Assembly (NCBI GenBank): GCA_021838985.1
Contig: JAKCCC010000091.1
Span: 1 to 7,130, forward strand
Origin: Planctomycetota bacterium
Lineage (GTDB): Bacteria; Planctomycetota; Phycisphaerae; WQYP01
Reading direction: 5' to 3'
DNA: 7,130 nucleotides
Part shown: piece by piece, positions 1-6,380 of the stretch
Layout: every line of letters starts with the position of its first letter
How positions within the stretch are numbered: the first letter of the stretch is position 1
The notes under the pieces: generated by a model
Told to the model about the DNA's origin: nothing
The model's database searches: none
The model's input: the letters and a program-made list of their open reading frames with translations, nothing else
Translations under genes and position numbers: made by a program

Positions 1-1672
1 GTGACGGCAGTTGAACGCCCTTATATTTCAGCGATGGATCCGCCGCCCAGCGACGCGCTTCGCGGAAACAGTAGTCGGCGACCCGGTTGGCCCGCGCCAA
101 AAATCCCAGTTCCGTGATTTCCTGTAAACTGCGACCCAAGTCCCGTCCCCACGACATGCCAGCGTACGCCCCCACGCCATTGCGCCATGTTCCCACCCCG
201 GTATACCACCACTCCGGCGCACCGGGGGTCGAAGTGTGGTACATTCCGTTGCGGTCGATCTTATCTAAAATGTCCTGAACGTCGTGGTAGAACACGCTGG
301 TAAGAATGTCGGCGTATACGGTTCCGCGGAAGCGAACCCGCGGCCCGTGATAGCCCGCCGGTACGGAGATCGGCAGATGTGCGGGAAAGTCGCCCGGAAT
401 TGTATATAAAAGGCGGCGTAGACGGCCCAAGGCAGCCCGTACCGCCCGGCGTTGGCCGGCCTGTGCCTGCAGGTGGTGACGGGCGAGCCAACGCTTCGCG
501 GCGGAGGTCGGCCGATCGTGCGGCAACGGGCGCCATCCGGGCGCCGGCGCCCCCGTCGGCTGAACCGTTATTCCGGAAATAATCGGTACGCCAGCCCTTT
601 TCGGATTGTCCTGAACACGAATGTCTTGAATCGGAACCGGGCGCGGTGCGATGACGCCCAGGTACGCCGCCCCCCCACCGTGGAGCGGTCGTAGCGCCAA
701 CGTGTGGCGCAGCAGTCGCCGCGCCGTCTGACTGGAAGCAAACGGCTCCGGCGCCATGGCCAGTGGTGCGCCCCACCAGGCACTGTAGCCATAAATCAGC
801 GGATACCGCACGGTTTGGCCGTCGGCGTAATCCAACAGCAGGGTTCCCATTCGCTGACCAATAAAGAGGATATGTCGCCAATCATTGGGGTTGCCCCAGG
901 CCGGTTCTCCCTGATCCCAAGTACCGGTAAATCCAGCCAGGAAAAGCCGCCGCACTGGTTGATTCAAGGGAATGGTCCAGGTGCCGCCGGATTTCATCCG
1001 ACCTCCACCACTTAAAATAAATGGAATTCCCGCAGCCTGAGCATAACCGTGGCTGTCCATTACCGGCGAAAAAGTTTTCGTCGAGGGCAATGGAATCGCG
1101 AATAAACGGCTCCGCGACACGGGAACGTCCAAAGCAATCATTCGTAGACGCGCGAATCCCAACCAAGCGAAGCCGGGACCTGTGCCATGGCGATTGTTAT
1201 CTTGGTCGACCGCTTCGAAGTAAACGGTTTGTCCTTGCAAGCCTGACACCAACCAGGATACGGGCGCGAAAGCGTCCTGCTGCGGTGGCGCCGCCCGCCG
1301 TAAAATCTTCCCGTCGGAGGCCCGCTTCAGAAAATAGGCATTCCAACCATGACCGCCCCACCGACCATCCCAACCATTCGCCAGAAAGCTGACTATGTCT
1401 CCGGAAACAACAAAGTTCGGCGAACGGATTGTGCCGGTGGCCGCTTCCCCACCCGCCTGTGATTCCGGCCGTGGACCAACCGGCCGCCCCGGTCGGGGCG
1501 TATCAACCAGTCCCCATGCGGACCCTGTGGTTTTCCATGGGGCTAAACCGTGGTGAAAAATGCTCAGATTCCAAACGGTACGGCCCGCGAAGGCCCGGCT
1601 GCTTAACGTCCCCAAGCATAGGACCAGGATGGCTGTAAGCCGTAAGGGCTTGTTTATCATCTTGTTCCCCAT
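1..1672 (-). CDS. Secreted multidomain protein, probable alpha/alpha-toroid glycosidase-like enzyme (partial, C-terminus outside window)
   Basis: I translated the minus strand by hand: 557 codons without a stop, continuing past base 1. Residues 1-29 form a signal peptide (basic MGNKMINKPLR, hydrophobic LTAILVLCLGTL, likely cleavage after SRAFA). Residues about 32-178 look like a jelly-roll module (HGLAPWKTTG, TIRSPNFVVSGD, FLANGWDG, DQDNNRHGTGPGFAWLGFARL). Residues about 195-310 look like a second beta-sandwich (GIPFILSGGG, LDYADGQTVRYPL, YSAWW). From about 395 it becomes helical, with EWWYTGVGTWRNG (487-499) and WGRDLGRSLQEITELGF (508-524), the style of (alpha/alpha)6 glycosidases. I do not recognise the exact family, and the catalytic residues may lie outside the window. 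The ATG at 1672 has no Shine-Dalgarno; an in-frame ATG at 1660 follows GGGGA and may be the true start. The gene is divergent from araC. That it is an exported enzyme for a glycan is inference; that it is a real gene is near certain. Confidence 0.87.
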   Translation of the reverse strand, partial: MGNKMINKPLRLTAILVLCLGTLSSRAFAGRTVWNLSIFHHGLAPWKTTGSAWGLVDTPRPGRPVGPRPESQAGGEAATGTIRSPNFVVSGDIVSFLANGWDGRWGGHGWNAYFLKRASDGKILRRAAPPQQDAFAPVSWLVSGLQGQTVYFEAVDQDNNRHGTGPGFAWLGFARLRMIALDVPVSRSRLFAIPLPSTKTFSPVMDSHGYAQAAGIPFILSGGGRMKSGGTWTIPLNQPVRRLFLAGFTGTWDQGEPAWGNPNDWRHILFIGQRMGTLLLDYADGQTVRYPLIYGYSAWWGAPLAMAPEPFASSQTARRLLRHTLALRPLHGGGAAYLGVIAPRPVPIQDIRVQDNPKRAGVPIISGITVQPTGAPAPGWRPLPHDRPTSAAKRWLARHHLQAQAGQRRAVRAALGRLRRLLYTIPGDFPAHLPISVPAGYHGPRVRFRGTVYADILTSVFYHDVQDILDKIDRNGMYHTSTPGAPEWWYTGVGTWRNGVGAYAGMSWGRDLGRSLQEITELGFLARANRVADYCFREARRWAADPSLKYKGVQLPS

Positions 1673-1780
1673 CTGAAAAATCGCGGGGTAGGATGTTCGC
1701 GAAGACCCCACCCGCGACAAGGTCTGCACAGGCGACTCCTGGAACGGGGCTAGGCGACGCGTTGCCGTATCGCCCAGCCT

Positions 1781-1946
1781 CGCCGCGTTGCGGCGCACGC
1801 CCCGGGCTTACGCCCCGGGGCTACCGCTTTGTCGGCACTTAGCTTTCAGGCACTCCGTCCAAAAGCCGTCCACCGGGTCGCCGCGGGCGACCTAAAGCCC
1901 GGTGCCGCGGGTTCGGTGGCAAGTCTGAGGCTCTTGCGCGCACCGG
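1781..1946. repeat. Cluster of GC-rich hairpins, possible REP-like intergenic element
   Basis: Several stem-loops follow one another. CGCCGC at 1781-1786 pairs with GCGGCG at 1790-1795. GCCCCGGG at 1799-1806 pairs with CCCGGGGC at 1814-1821, and ACGCCCCGGG occurs as a direct repeat at 1797-1806 and 1810-1819. CACCGGG at 1871-1877 pairs with CCCGGTG at 1898-1904, enclosing GGTCGCC/GGCGACC (1876-1882 and 1886-1892). CACCGG recurs at 1941-1946 and could pair with the same 1899-1904 copy. The layout resembles repeated palindromic elements scattered between genes in GC-rich bacterial genomes. No second full copy lies in this window, so the repeat nature is unproven. Confidence 0.5.
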
Positions 1947-2035
1947 AAAGTTATCCATTAACAAAGCGCCACCCCAGCAGGACCTAATTCCTAACCTCTG
2001 TTCTGTGCCCCCACCTTCGAGACCCGGTTTTGCGG

Positions 2036-2049
2036 CTGCGTCAGTGACG
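2036..2049. promoter_or_regulatory. Candidate distal operator for the AraC regulator
   Basis: CTGCGTCAGT at 2036-2045 is the exact reverse complement of ACTGACGCAG at 2141-2150, immediately before the araC start codon. The distal copy overlaps a perfect 11-base palindrome, CGTCAGTGACG (2039-2049). Paired sites upstream of an AraC-family gene are commonly used for autoregulation or looping. That reading is inference; the repeat itself is seen directly. Confidence 0.4.
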
Positions 2050-2101
2050 GGATTATCATTCGGTACGCGGTCCGGTTTCCGCAGGCGCCGGCCGGGTATC
2101 G

Positions 2102-2118
2102 ACGAGCGCCGGGCTCGT
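2102..2118. promoter_or_regulatory. Inverted repeat just upstream of the araC promoter region
   Basis: ACGAGC at 2102-2107 and GCTCGT at 2113-2118 form a 6-base inverted repeat around GCCGG. It lies just upstream of the AT-rich stretch before araC, where an operator would be expected. In a GC-rich region a repeat of this size is weak evidence by itself. Confidence 0.3.
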
Positions 2119-2137
2119 GATTTGTCAATTGTTGCTA

Positions 2138-2150
2138 TATACTGACGCAG
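2138..2150 (+). promoter_or_regulatory. -10-like hexamer directly before araC, possible leaderless start
   Basis: TATACT at 2138-2143 is a good -10-like hexamer. It ends 7 bases before the araC ATG, so transcription would begin at about the A of the start codon. No Shine-Dalgarno is visible between it and the ATG. The proximal copy of the 10-base inverted repeat (2141-2150) overlaps this site, so a bound regulator would block it. TTGTCA at 2122-2127 lies only 10 bases from the hexamer, too close for a standard -35, and the correctly spaced TCGTGA (2115-2120) is a poor match. Confidence 0.4.
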
Positions 2151-3023
2151 ATGCAAGAACCAGCTACCGCCCACGATCTGCCCACGCCTTTCTACACGGG
2201 ACACATCGCCCCTCAAACCGGATGGTCCATAGCGCCGCATCAGCATGACCATGACCAGCTTATCATGGTTTTGCAGGGACAAATTGAAGCCAACATCGCC
2301 GACCTGGTCTTGCGCGGTGAATCCGGCAGCGTGCTGTTTTATCCGCAAGGGATTCCACATCAGGAAAGATCTATCGGCCGCGGCGTGCTGGAGACGCTTT
2401 ATGTAGGCTTCCGTACCGCTGCCCACGGCATTCATCTGGGGGCAAGGCCAACCATCAGCTTCGACCAAACCGGCCGCATTCGCATGTTGATGCAATGGAT
2501 GCATGAGTTGACCTCCTCTCCGCAGAAGGATCGCGAGCTCACGCAAGCTGCCCTGCTGCAGGCGGTGCTGGAAGAGGCGGTCCGCCATCCGGAATACACC
2601 GTCAGTTCCGAGCAAATCGTGCGCACGGCGGTCCGGTATATGCGGGAAAAGTTGGCCGAGCCGCTGCGTTTGGCCGATATCGCGAAAATCGTTAACGTAT
2701 CCGCTTTTCATTTCAGCCGTATCTTTCGGCGGCATACCGGGCAGACGCCGATGCGTTTTCTGGCAAAATGCCGCGTTGAAGCAGCCCATAGCCTTCTGCA
2801 AAGTTCCACACTCCCGATGAAGGCCATCGCCCGGCGCACGGGGCTGAGCGACCCTTTTCATTTTTCCCGAACATTTCGCCGTCTGGTGGGCTATCCGCCC
2901 AGCCGGGTGCGACGGCCAGAGTTGTCGTTGGAGGCTGTATCAGCTCCCCGCCACCAAGCGCGCCCCGGTGCCGGTAACCGCTCTCCGACGCGGCGCTTAT
3001 CCCGGCGCGCCGGGATAAGGTGA
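2151..3023 (+). CDS. AraC-family transcriptional regulator with N-terminal cupin domain
   Basis: The 290-residue protein has the usual AraC two-part layout. Residues about 20-90 form a cupin-type sensor with the histidine cluster PHQHDHDQ (29-36) and the turn YPQGIPH (64-70); in this family the pocket often binds a sugar or other small ligand. Residues about 155-255 form the DNA-binding domain: a first helix-turn-helix at LRLADIAKIVNVSAFHFSR (172-190) and a second at MKAIARRTGLSDPFHFSR (223-240), followed by RRLVGYPPS (243-251). The ATG at 2151 is the only reasonable start, because an in-frame TGA lies at 2118-2120. Residues 256-290 are a basic, low-complexity tail beyond the conserved fold. 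The gene is convergent with GH2 and divergent from the left secreted protein, a typical position for a local regulator of carbohydrate genes. The ligand is unknown. Confidence 0.95.
   Translation: MQEPATAHDLPTPFYTGHIAPQTGWSIAPHQHDHDQLIMVLQGQIEANIADLVLRGESGSVLFYPQGIPHQERSIGRGVLETLYVGFRTAAHGIHLGARPTISFDQTGRIRMLMQWMHELTSSPQKDRELTQAALLQAVLEEAVRHPEYTVSSEQIVRTAVRYMREKLAEPLRLADIAKIVNVSAFHFSRIFRRHTGQTPMRFLAKCRVEAAHSLLQSSTLPMKAIARRTGLSDPFHFSRTFRRLVGYPPSRVRRPELSLEAVSAPRHQARPGAGNRSPTRRLSRRAGIR
2996..3019. repeat. Perfect 24-base palindrome overlapping the araC 3' end
   Basis: CTTATCCCGGCG at 2996-3007 is followed directly by its exact reverse complement at 3008-3019, ending two bases before the araC stop codon. 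It may fold as a hairpin in either convergent transcript, but no T-run follows on either strand, so it is not a canonical intrinsic terminator. It could equally be a binding site for a dimeric protein or a palindromic repeat element. Confidence 0.6.
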
Positions 3024-3035
3024 GTGCGGCGCCAA

Positions 3036-3062
3036 TCCCGATAGTCCCGATAGTACTCGGGA
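3036..3062. repeat. Tandem 9-base repeat with small hairpin in the convergent spacer
   Basis: TCCCGATAG occurs twice head-to-tail (3036-3044 and 3045-3053). The second copy begins a stem, TCCCGA (3045-3050) with TCGGGA (3057-3062), around a 6-base loop. It lies between the araC and GH2 stop codons, where a bidirectional terminator would be expected. There is no T-tract and the stem is short, so terminator activity is only possible. Confidence 0.3.
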
Positions 3063-3098
3063 GATCCATGAACGGTTCCCTGTAAAGCAGCGCACATG

Positions 3099-6000
3099 TC
3101 AGCGCCGTGACCAACCCGCGGCCGGCACCCTGGGCCGAGTTCCCACCGCAGCGTCGCGGCGAGACGGATCACGCCGGTTACGCCGGGCCGGTTCCTGCAG
3201 GGCCTGATGGATCGGCTGATAATAATAATGAAAGCCGGGGTACCAGGGCCGGTTGTAGGCACCATTAAGTCCGTCGTGCGTGGAATCGTCCCAAATACGG
3301 TCGTGACCCGCATAGATGCCGCCATGCCAATCCGGCCCCCAGAAGTGCCCTTGGCTCGTCGCCAGCAGATCACCGGGCAACAGAACGTCCCGGTCAGAGA
3401 AGTACACCCAGTGCCGATCGGGGTAGGTGTTCACCGGAATTCCACCTGGTAGGTTGAGCCAGCGTGCTTTGACATAAGGGTGCGGATAGTAATCCCCGGC
3501 GTGCGGTGAGCCATTGGCCAGAATGGCATTCCACACTTGTCGGCAGTAGCCGTAGCAATCACCAATCCCATTAAATTGATAGGGTCGGTTCCACGGGGCA
3601 AGGCCGGCGCATCGGGCCATGACCAATTTTTGCAGCACGGCGCCGCATTGGCCGGCCTTGATCAAGGCGTCGATACGCTCCGGTGTGGTGCCGGTTAAGA
3701 TGACCAACACCCGCGGTGGCAGGCCACGGGCCGTGGCGGTGAGGGTAATGCGGCCGGGCCGATCGCCGGCGCGCACCAGCGCCATCCCTAGTCCGTGAAA
3801 AACCCGCACCTGATGCCCCACGTTCGATTCATGATTGGCCGGGTTGCCATTGGCTACGCCGGCCAGCGTACCGGCGCCGGTAACGGTAAAGCGCACCAAG
3901 TTAGCGGCACGCGCCACCACCGTGCCATGGGCGTCAACAACCGCCACTGCCACCGGGGCCAGGCTTTCGCCATCCGCGGGTAGCGTGGCTACCTCGTCCG
4001 TTAAGCGCAGACGCGCCGGCGGCCCGGCGGTCCGATTCACATAGGTCGCCACTACCCGTCCGGCGTCGTAGCCGTAGGCGGTAAGAACTCCCGGCCGGTA
4101 CGGCACCTGCCAATCCAGGTAGCGGTATTTCGGCATGCGCTGGGCGCCCAAGCTACGGCCGTTAAGCTCCAGCTTCACCCGCTGGCAGTTGGAATAAACG
4201 CGCACCAGGATCGGTTTCCCGTCCAACGACTGCGGCAAATCCCAAGCCGGGAAGGCGTAGATGGACGGCTGCTTGGTCCACCAGGCGTGCCAATAGTAAT
4301 AGTCCGGCTTGGGAAAGCCGCAGAGATCCATCATCCCGGTGCGATTGCTGACATCTGGCCAACCAATGGGGTTAGGCTCGCCACGGTAATCAAAGCCGGT
4401 CCAGAGAAATGCGCCGGCGACGAAAGGATGCCCCATCACCGCCCGCCAGGTATGCCAGGGGCGATGGCCCCAGACATAAACCGTTTTTCCGTGTTGAATC
4501 CAAGTACCGTATTCATTGATATGCCCCGCGGGTACGTTGGTCCGGTAGACGCCCCGATCACTGTAGGAGTTGGAATCTTCACTACCGAAGATCATTTTGT
4601 TGGGAATGTCCCGGTGAACCCGGGCATAGAGACCTGTGCCATAATTGCAGCCGACAATATTTTCCACCTTCATAAACCCGTGGCCAAAAAAAGACTTGGT
4701 TCGCGGAAATTGAGCATAGGCACAGGTAATCGGCCGGGTCGGATCAATCTGGTGAACCACTTTCATCATGGCCTGGAAGACTTTTCTGCCATAAGGACTC
4801 GATTCAATCCAGACTTCTTCATTGCCCAGCGACCACATTATGATGCAGGGATAGTTGCGCTCCTGCAGAATCATCGCTTTCAGATCAGCCAGTTTCGAAT
4901 ACGGCGCTCCGGGCGGCGTTTTCGGCGAATACACATCCCCCATATGCCGATTTTCATCCATAACCAGCATCCCCAAACGGTCGCAGGCCCGGTAAAACGC
5001 GCGGGCGAGGGGATTATGCGCCGTCCGGTAGGCATTGGCCCCCAAGGCTTTGAGTTTTTTAATCCGCCAAAACCACAGGTTATCCGGCGCCCCAATGCCC
5101 ACCGCGGGAAAATCCTGGTGGTTGCATGTGCCTTGGATCTCCACATGCCGACCGTTCAGAAAGAAACCCTGATTCGGATCAAAGCGCATGGTGCGTATGC
5201 CGAAGGTGGTGCGCTTGGCGTCAACCGTTTTATGGCGCACACGAAGCAAGGTCATTAAATGATATAGATTCCGATGGCGCAAGGACCATAAATGGGCTAC
5301 GCTTAGCGCCACGTGCTGCGCAAAAACGGCGCTCTGGCCGGCCGGCAGACTTTCAGCGGTTGCCGCCCGCGCGACTCGCTTTCCACTGGGCCCGGAAACC
5401 ACCGAGACCAGAGTGAAGCGCCGGGCGGTGTGGTGGTGATTGTCCACCGTGGTTTGAATCGTGAGCTGAGCGGCGGCTTGATCCCCAGTGGGTGAACCAT
5501 AGTGGATCGGACCGGACACCCGGCTGATAACGAACGTTCCCCACGGCGCTACATGCAGTTTACCAGTCACGATCAGCCGCACATGGCGATAGATGCCTCC
5601 GCCTTCATACCACCAGCCCTCAAACCAGCGCGGATCAACGAAAACCGTCAAGGTATTGGGCCGGGTAAAATGAACAAATCGGCCGATGCTGTAACGGAAG
5701 GCGGTGTAACCACTGGGGTGCTGACCCACCGGGCGGCCATTAACCAATACCACCGCATCGCGGTACACGCCGCCAAAATTCAGCCAAATGGTTTTGTTCC
5801 GGGCCGTGGAGGGCAAGGTGAATGTCCGCCGATACCAAGCCGGATAGACCGGCAGCGAACCGTGGCCGGGATTGGCCCGGTGGGTGAAGCGGCCCGCCAC
5901 GATATAGTCGTTGGGAAGCTGCACCGGTTTCCACAGGCCCTTCGGCCATGGGCAGTGCATATGCCGGACCAGCCAGCCGCTCAACACGGGCATGGACATC

Positions 6001-6200
6001 CACCGATGGAAGTTTGGCATTCGGTGGATCAACCAGCCCTTATCCAACCCGTAGACTTGGCGGACGGCTGGCATCGTCGGGGCGGCGGTTGGTCGCAGCG
6101 CCGCGGGCGCCAGTTGCGCCGGGCGCCCCACTGCGGCCACCGAGGCTAAGGTCATGGCAAGGGTTCCCCCCACCAGCATTCGACGCAAACACGAAATCAT
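3099..6200 (-). CDS. Secreted GH2 glycosidase (beta-galactosidase/beta-glucuronidase type) with C-terminal NlpC/P60-like domain
   Basis: The 1033-residue protein starts with a signal peptide (about 1-25: CLRR, then hydrophobic MLVGGTLAMTLASVAAVG). The GH2 domains follow in order: N-terminal sugar-binding beta-sandwich (about 48-215), immunoglobulin-like sandwich (222-335), TIM barrel (338-645), a DUF4982-like domain (655-722) and a GH2 C-terminal beta domain (728-836). The catalytic acid/base is E461 in MWSLGNEE and the nucleophile is E541 in IFGSE; YRTAHNP (391-397) is the usual barrel motif. It should cleave a terminal beta-linked sugar outside the cytoplasm, but galactose versus glucuronic acid cannot be decided here. 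Residues about 838-1000 are an additional domain resembling NlpC/P60 cysteine peptidases: C882 in GDCYGYCRQVW, LLPGDLL (940-946), and H959 in HGGIYAG. The last 30 residues are arginine-rich and probably unstructured. The start is fixed by an in-frame TAG at 6228-6230 and a good ribosome-binding site. The gene lies 180 bases downstream of the sulfatase on the same strand. Confidence 0.96.
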   Translation of the reverse strand: MISCLRRMLVGGTLAMTLASVAAVGRPAQLAPAALRPTAAPTMPAVRQVYGLDKGWLIHRMPNFHRWMSMPVLSGWLVRHMHCPWPKGLWKPVQLPNDYIVAGRFTHRANPGHGSLPVYPAWYRRTFTLPSTARNKTIWLNFGGVYRDAVVLVNGRPVGQHPSGYTAFRYSIGRFVHFTRPNTLTVFVDPRWFEGWWYEGGGIYRHVRLIVTGKLHVAPWGTFVISRVSGPIHYGSPTGDQAAAQLTIQTTVDNHHHTARRFTLVSVVSGPSGKRVARAATAESLPAGQSAVFAQHVALSVAHLWSLRHRNLYHLMTLLRVRHKTVDAKRTTFGIRTMRFDPNQGFFLNGRHVEIQGTCNHQDFPAVGIGAPDNLWFWRIKKLKALGANAYRTAHNPLARAFYRACDRLGMLVMDENRHMGDVYSPKTPPGAPYSKLADLKAMILQERNYPCIIMWSLGNEEVWIESSPYGRKVFQAMMKVVHQIDPTRPITCAYAQFPRTKSFFGHGFMKVENIVGCNYGTGLYARVHRDIPNKMIFGSEDSNSYSDRGVYRTNVPAGHINEYGTWIQHGKTVYVWGHRPWHTWRAVMGHPFVAGAFLWTGFDYRGEPNPIGWPDVSNRTGMMDLCGFPKPDYYYWHAWWTKQPSIYAFPAWDLPQSLDGKPILVRVYSNCQRVKLELNGRSLGAQRMPKYRYLDWQVPYRPGVLTAYGYDAGRVVATYVNRTAGPPARLRLTDEVATLPADGESLAPVAVAVVDAHGTVVARAANLVRFTVTGAGTLAGVANGNPANHESNVGHQVRVFHGLGMALVRAGDRPGRITLTATARGLPPRVLVILTGTTPERIDALIKAGQCGAVLQKLVMARCAGLAPWNRPYQFNGIGDCYGYCRQVWNAILANGSPHAGDYYPHPYVKARWLNLPGGIPVNTYPDRHWVYFSDRDVLLPGDLLATSQGHFWGPDWHGGIYAGHDRIWDDSTHDGLNGAYNRPWYPGFHYYYQPIHQALQEPARRNRRDPSRRDAAVGTRPRVPAAGWSRR
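3201..3689 (-). other. NlpC/P60-like cysteine peptidase/amidase domain within the GH2 protein
   Basis: This sub-region encodes residues about 838-1000. It follows the family pattern: D881-C882 at the start of a helix (YGYCRQVWNAI), about 60 residues later PGDLL, then H959-GGIYAG. Aligned with the family's HVGIYxGNGxxIHA, the third polar catalytic position falls on D971 (RIWDDS), where His, Asn or Gln is more usual. Members of the fold cut peptidoglycan peptides or related amide bonds. Whether this copy is active, and on what substrate, is unknown. The assignment rests on motif spacing alone. Confidence 0.65.
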
Positions 6201-6207
6201 ATTAAGG

Positions 6208-6213
6208 TTCTCC
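6208..6213 (-). promoter_or_regulatory. Ribosome-binding site of the GH2 gene
   Basis: On the minus strand GGAGAA lies 7 bases before the ATG at 6200, good Shine-Dalgarno spacing. It is the clearest ribosome-binding site in the window and supports this start. Confidence 0.7.
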
Positions 6214-6259
6214 GAAACCGCCTTGGACTATTCCGCAAACAGGCTGCGCCGCCCCACGC

Positions 6260-6272
6260 TGTCACCGTGACA
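6260..6272. promoter_or_regulatory. Candidate operator upstream of GH2
   Basis: TGTCAC (6260-6265) and GTGACA (6267-6272) form a perfect 13-base inverted repeat around one C, about 60 bases before the GH2 start. Its GTCA...TGAC halves resemble the palindrome CGTCAGTGACG upstream of araC, but the spacer differs (CCG versus G). It could be a regulator-binding site; the evidence is symmetry and position only. Confidence 0.3.
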
Positions 6273-6278
6273 CGCCTG

Positions 6279-6304
6279 GCCGCCGCTTATCCTGAGGCGG
6301 CGGC
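6279..6304 (-). terminator. GC-rich stem-loop between the sulfatase and GH2 genes
   Basis: GCCGCCGC (6279-6286) and GCGGCGGC (6297-6304) form an 8-base, all-GC stem around a 10-base loop. It lies about 75 bases after the sulfatase stop codon on the transcribed strand. No T-run follows, so it could be an attenuating or 3'-stabilising hairpin in a shared sulfatase-GH2 transcript rather than a complete terminator. Confidence 0.35.
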
Positions 6305-6380
6305 ATTAAGGCGCGGCGCCTCCGGCTCCGACCTTACGCGGGGGTCAACACCTGGCATCACACCCCTGCTGCGACGGCGC

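Larger units (their letters stand above)
1673..2150. other. Divergent intergenic region between the secreted protein gene and araC
   Basis: These 478 bases separate two divergently transcribed genes and contain no convincing protein-coding gene. A long minus-strand open frame (1839-2861) crosses the region but is mostly antisense to araC. The part near the left gene (1673-1780) shows no clear promoter or Shine-Dalgarno. The middle (1781-1946) is a cluster of GC-rich inverted repeats. The right part (2036-2150) holds palindromes, a 10-base inverted repeat and an AT-rich stretch with a -10-like hexamer directly before araC. Control of both flanking genes by the AraC protein from this region is plausible but inferred. 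Confidence 0.7.
6201..6380. other. Spacer between sulfatase and GH2
   Basis: These 180 bases separate two genes on the same strand. They contain the GH2 ribosome-binding site, a 13-base palindrome and a GC-rich stem-loop. I see no convincing -35/-10 pair, so co-transcription with the sulfatase and a separate GH2 promoter both remain possible. Confidence 0.55.

Noticed and set aside
261..881. 206-codon open frame on the minus strand
   Set aside because: It overlaps, in another frame of the same strand, the uninterrupted 557-codon frame of the secreted protein, which has a signal peptide and domain-like sequence.
1690..1720. Promoter of the left secreted gene (TTGTCG with CATCCT on the minus strand)
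   Set aside because: The -10 candidate matches consensus at only half its positions and the spacing is 19 bases; too weak to annotate.
1839..2861. 340-codon open frame on the minus strand
   Set aside because: It is largely antisense to the araC gene, whose cupin and helix-turn-helix motifs are clear. Its translation shows no recognisable domain; GC-rich sequence readily gives such shadows.
3024..3098. Classical rho-independent terminator between araC and GH2
   Set aside because: Inverted repeats are present but no T-tract follows on either strand.
4287..5258. 323-codon open frame on the plus strand
   Set aside because: It lies antisense to the GH2 catalytic barrel, including both catalytic glutamate codons, and its translation has no domain signal.
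5502..6149. 215-codon open frame on the plus strand
   Set aside because: Antisense to the GH2 N-terminal sugar-binding domain; low-complexity translation.
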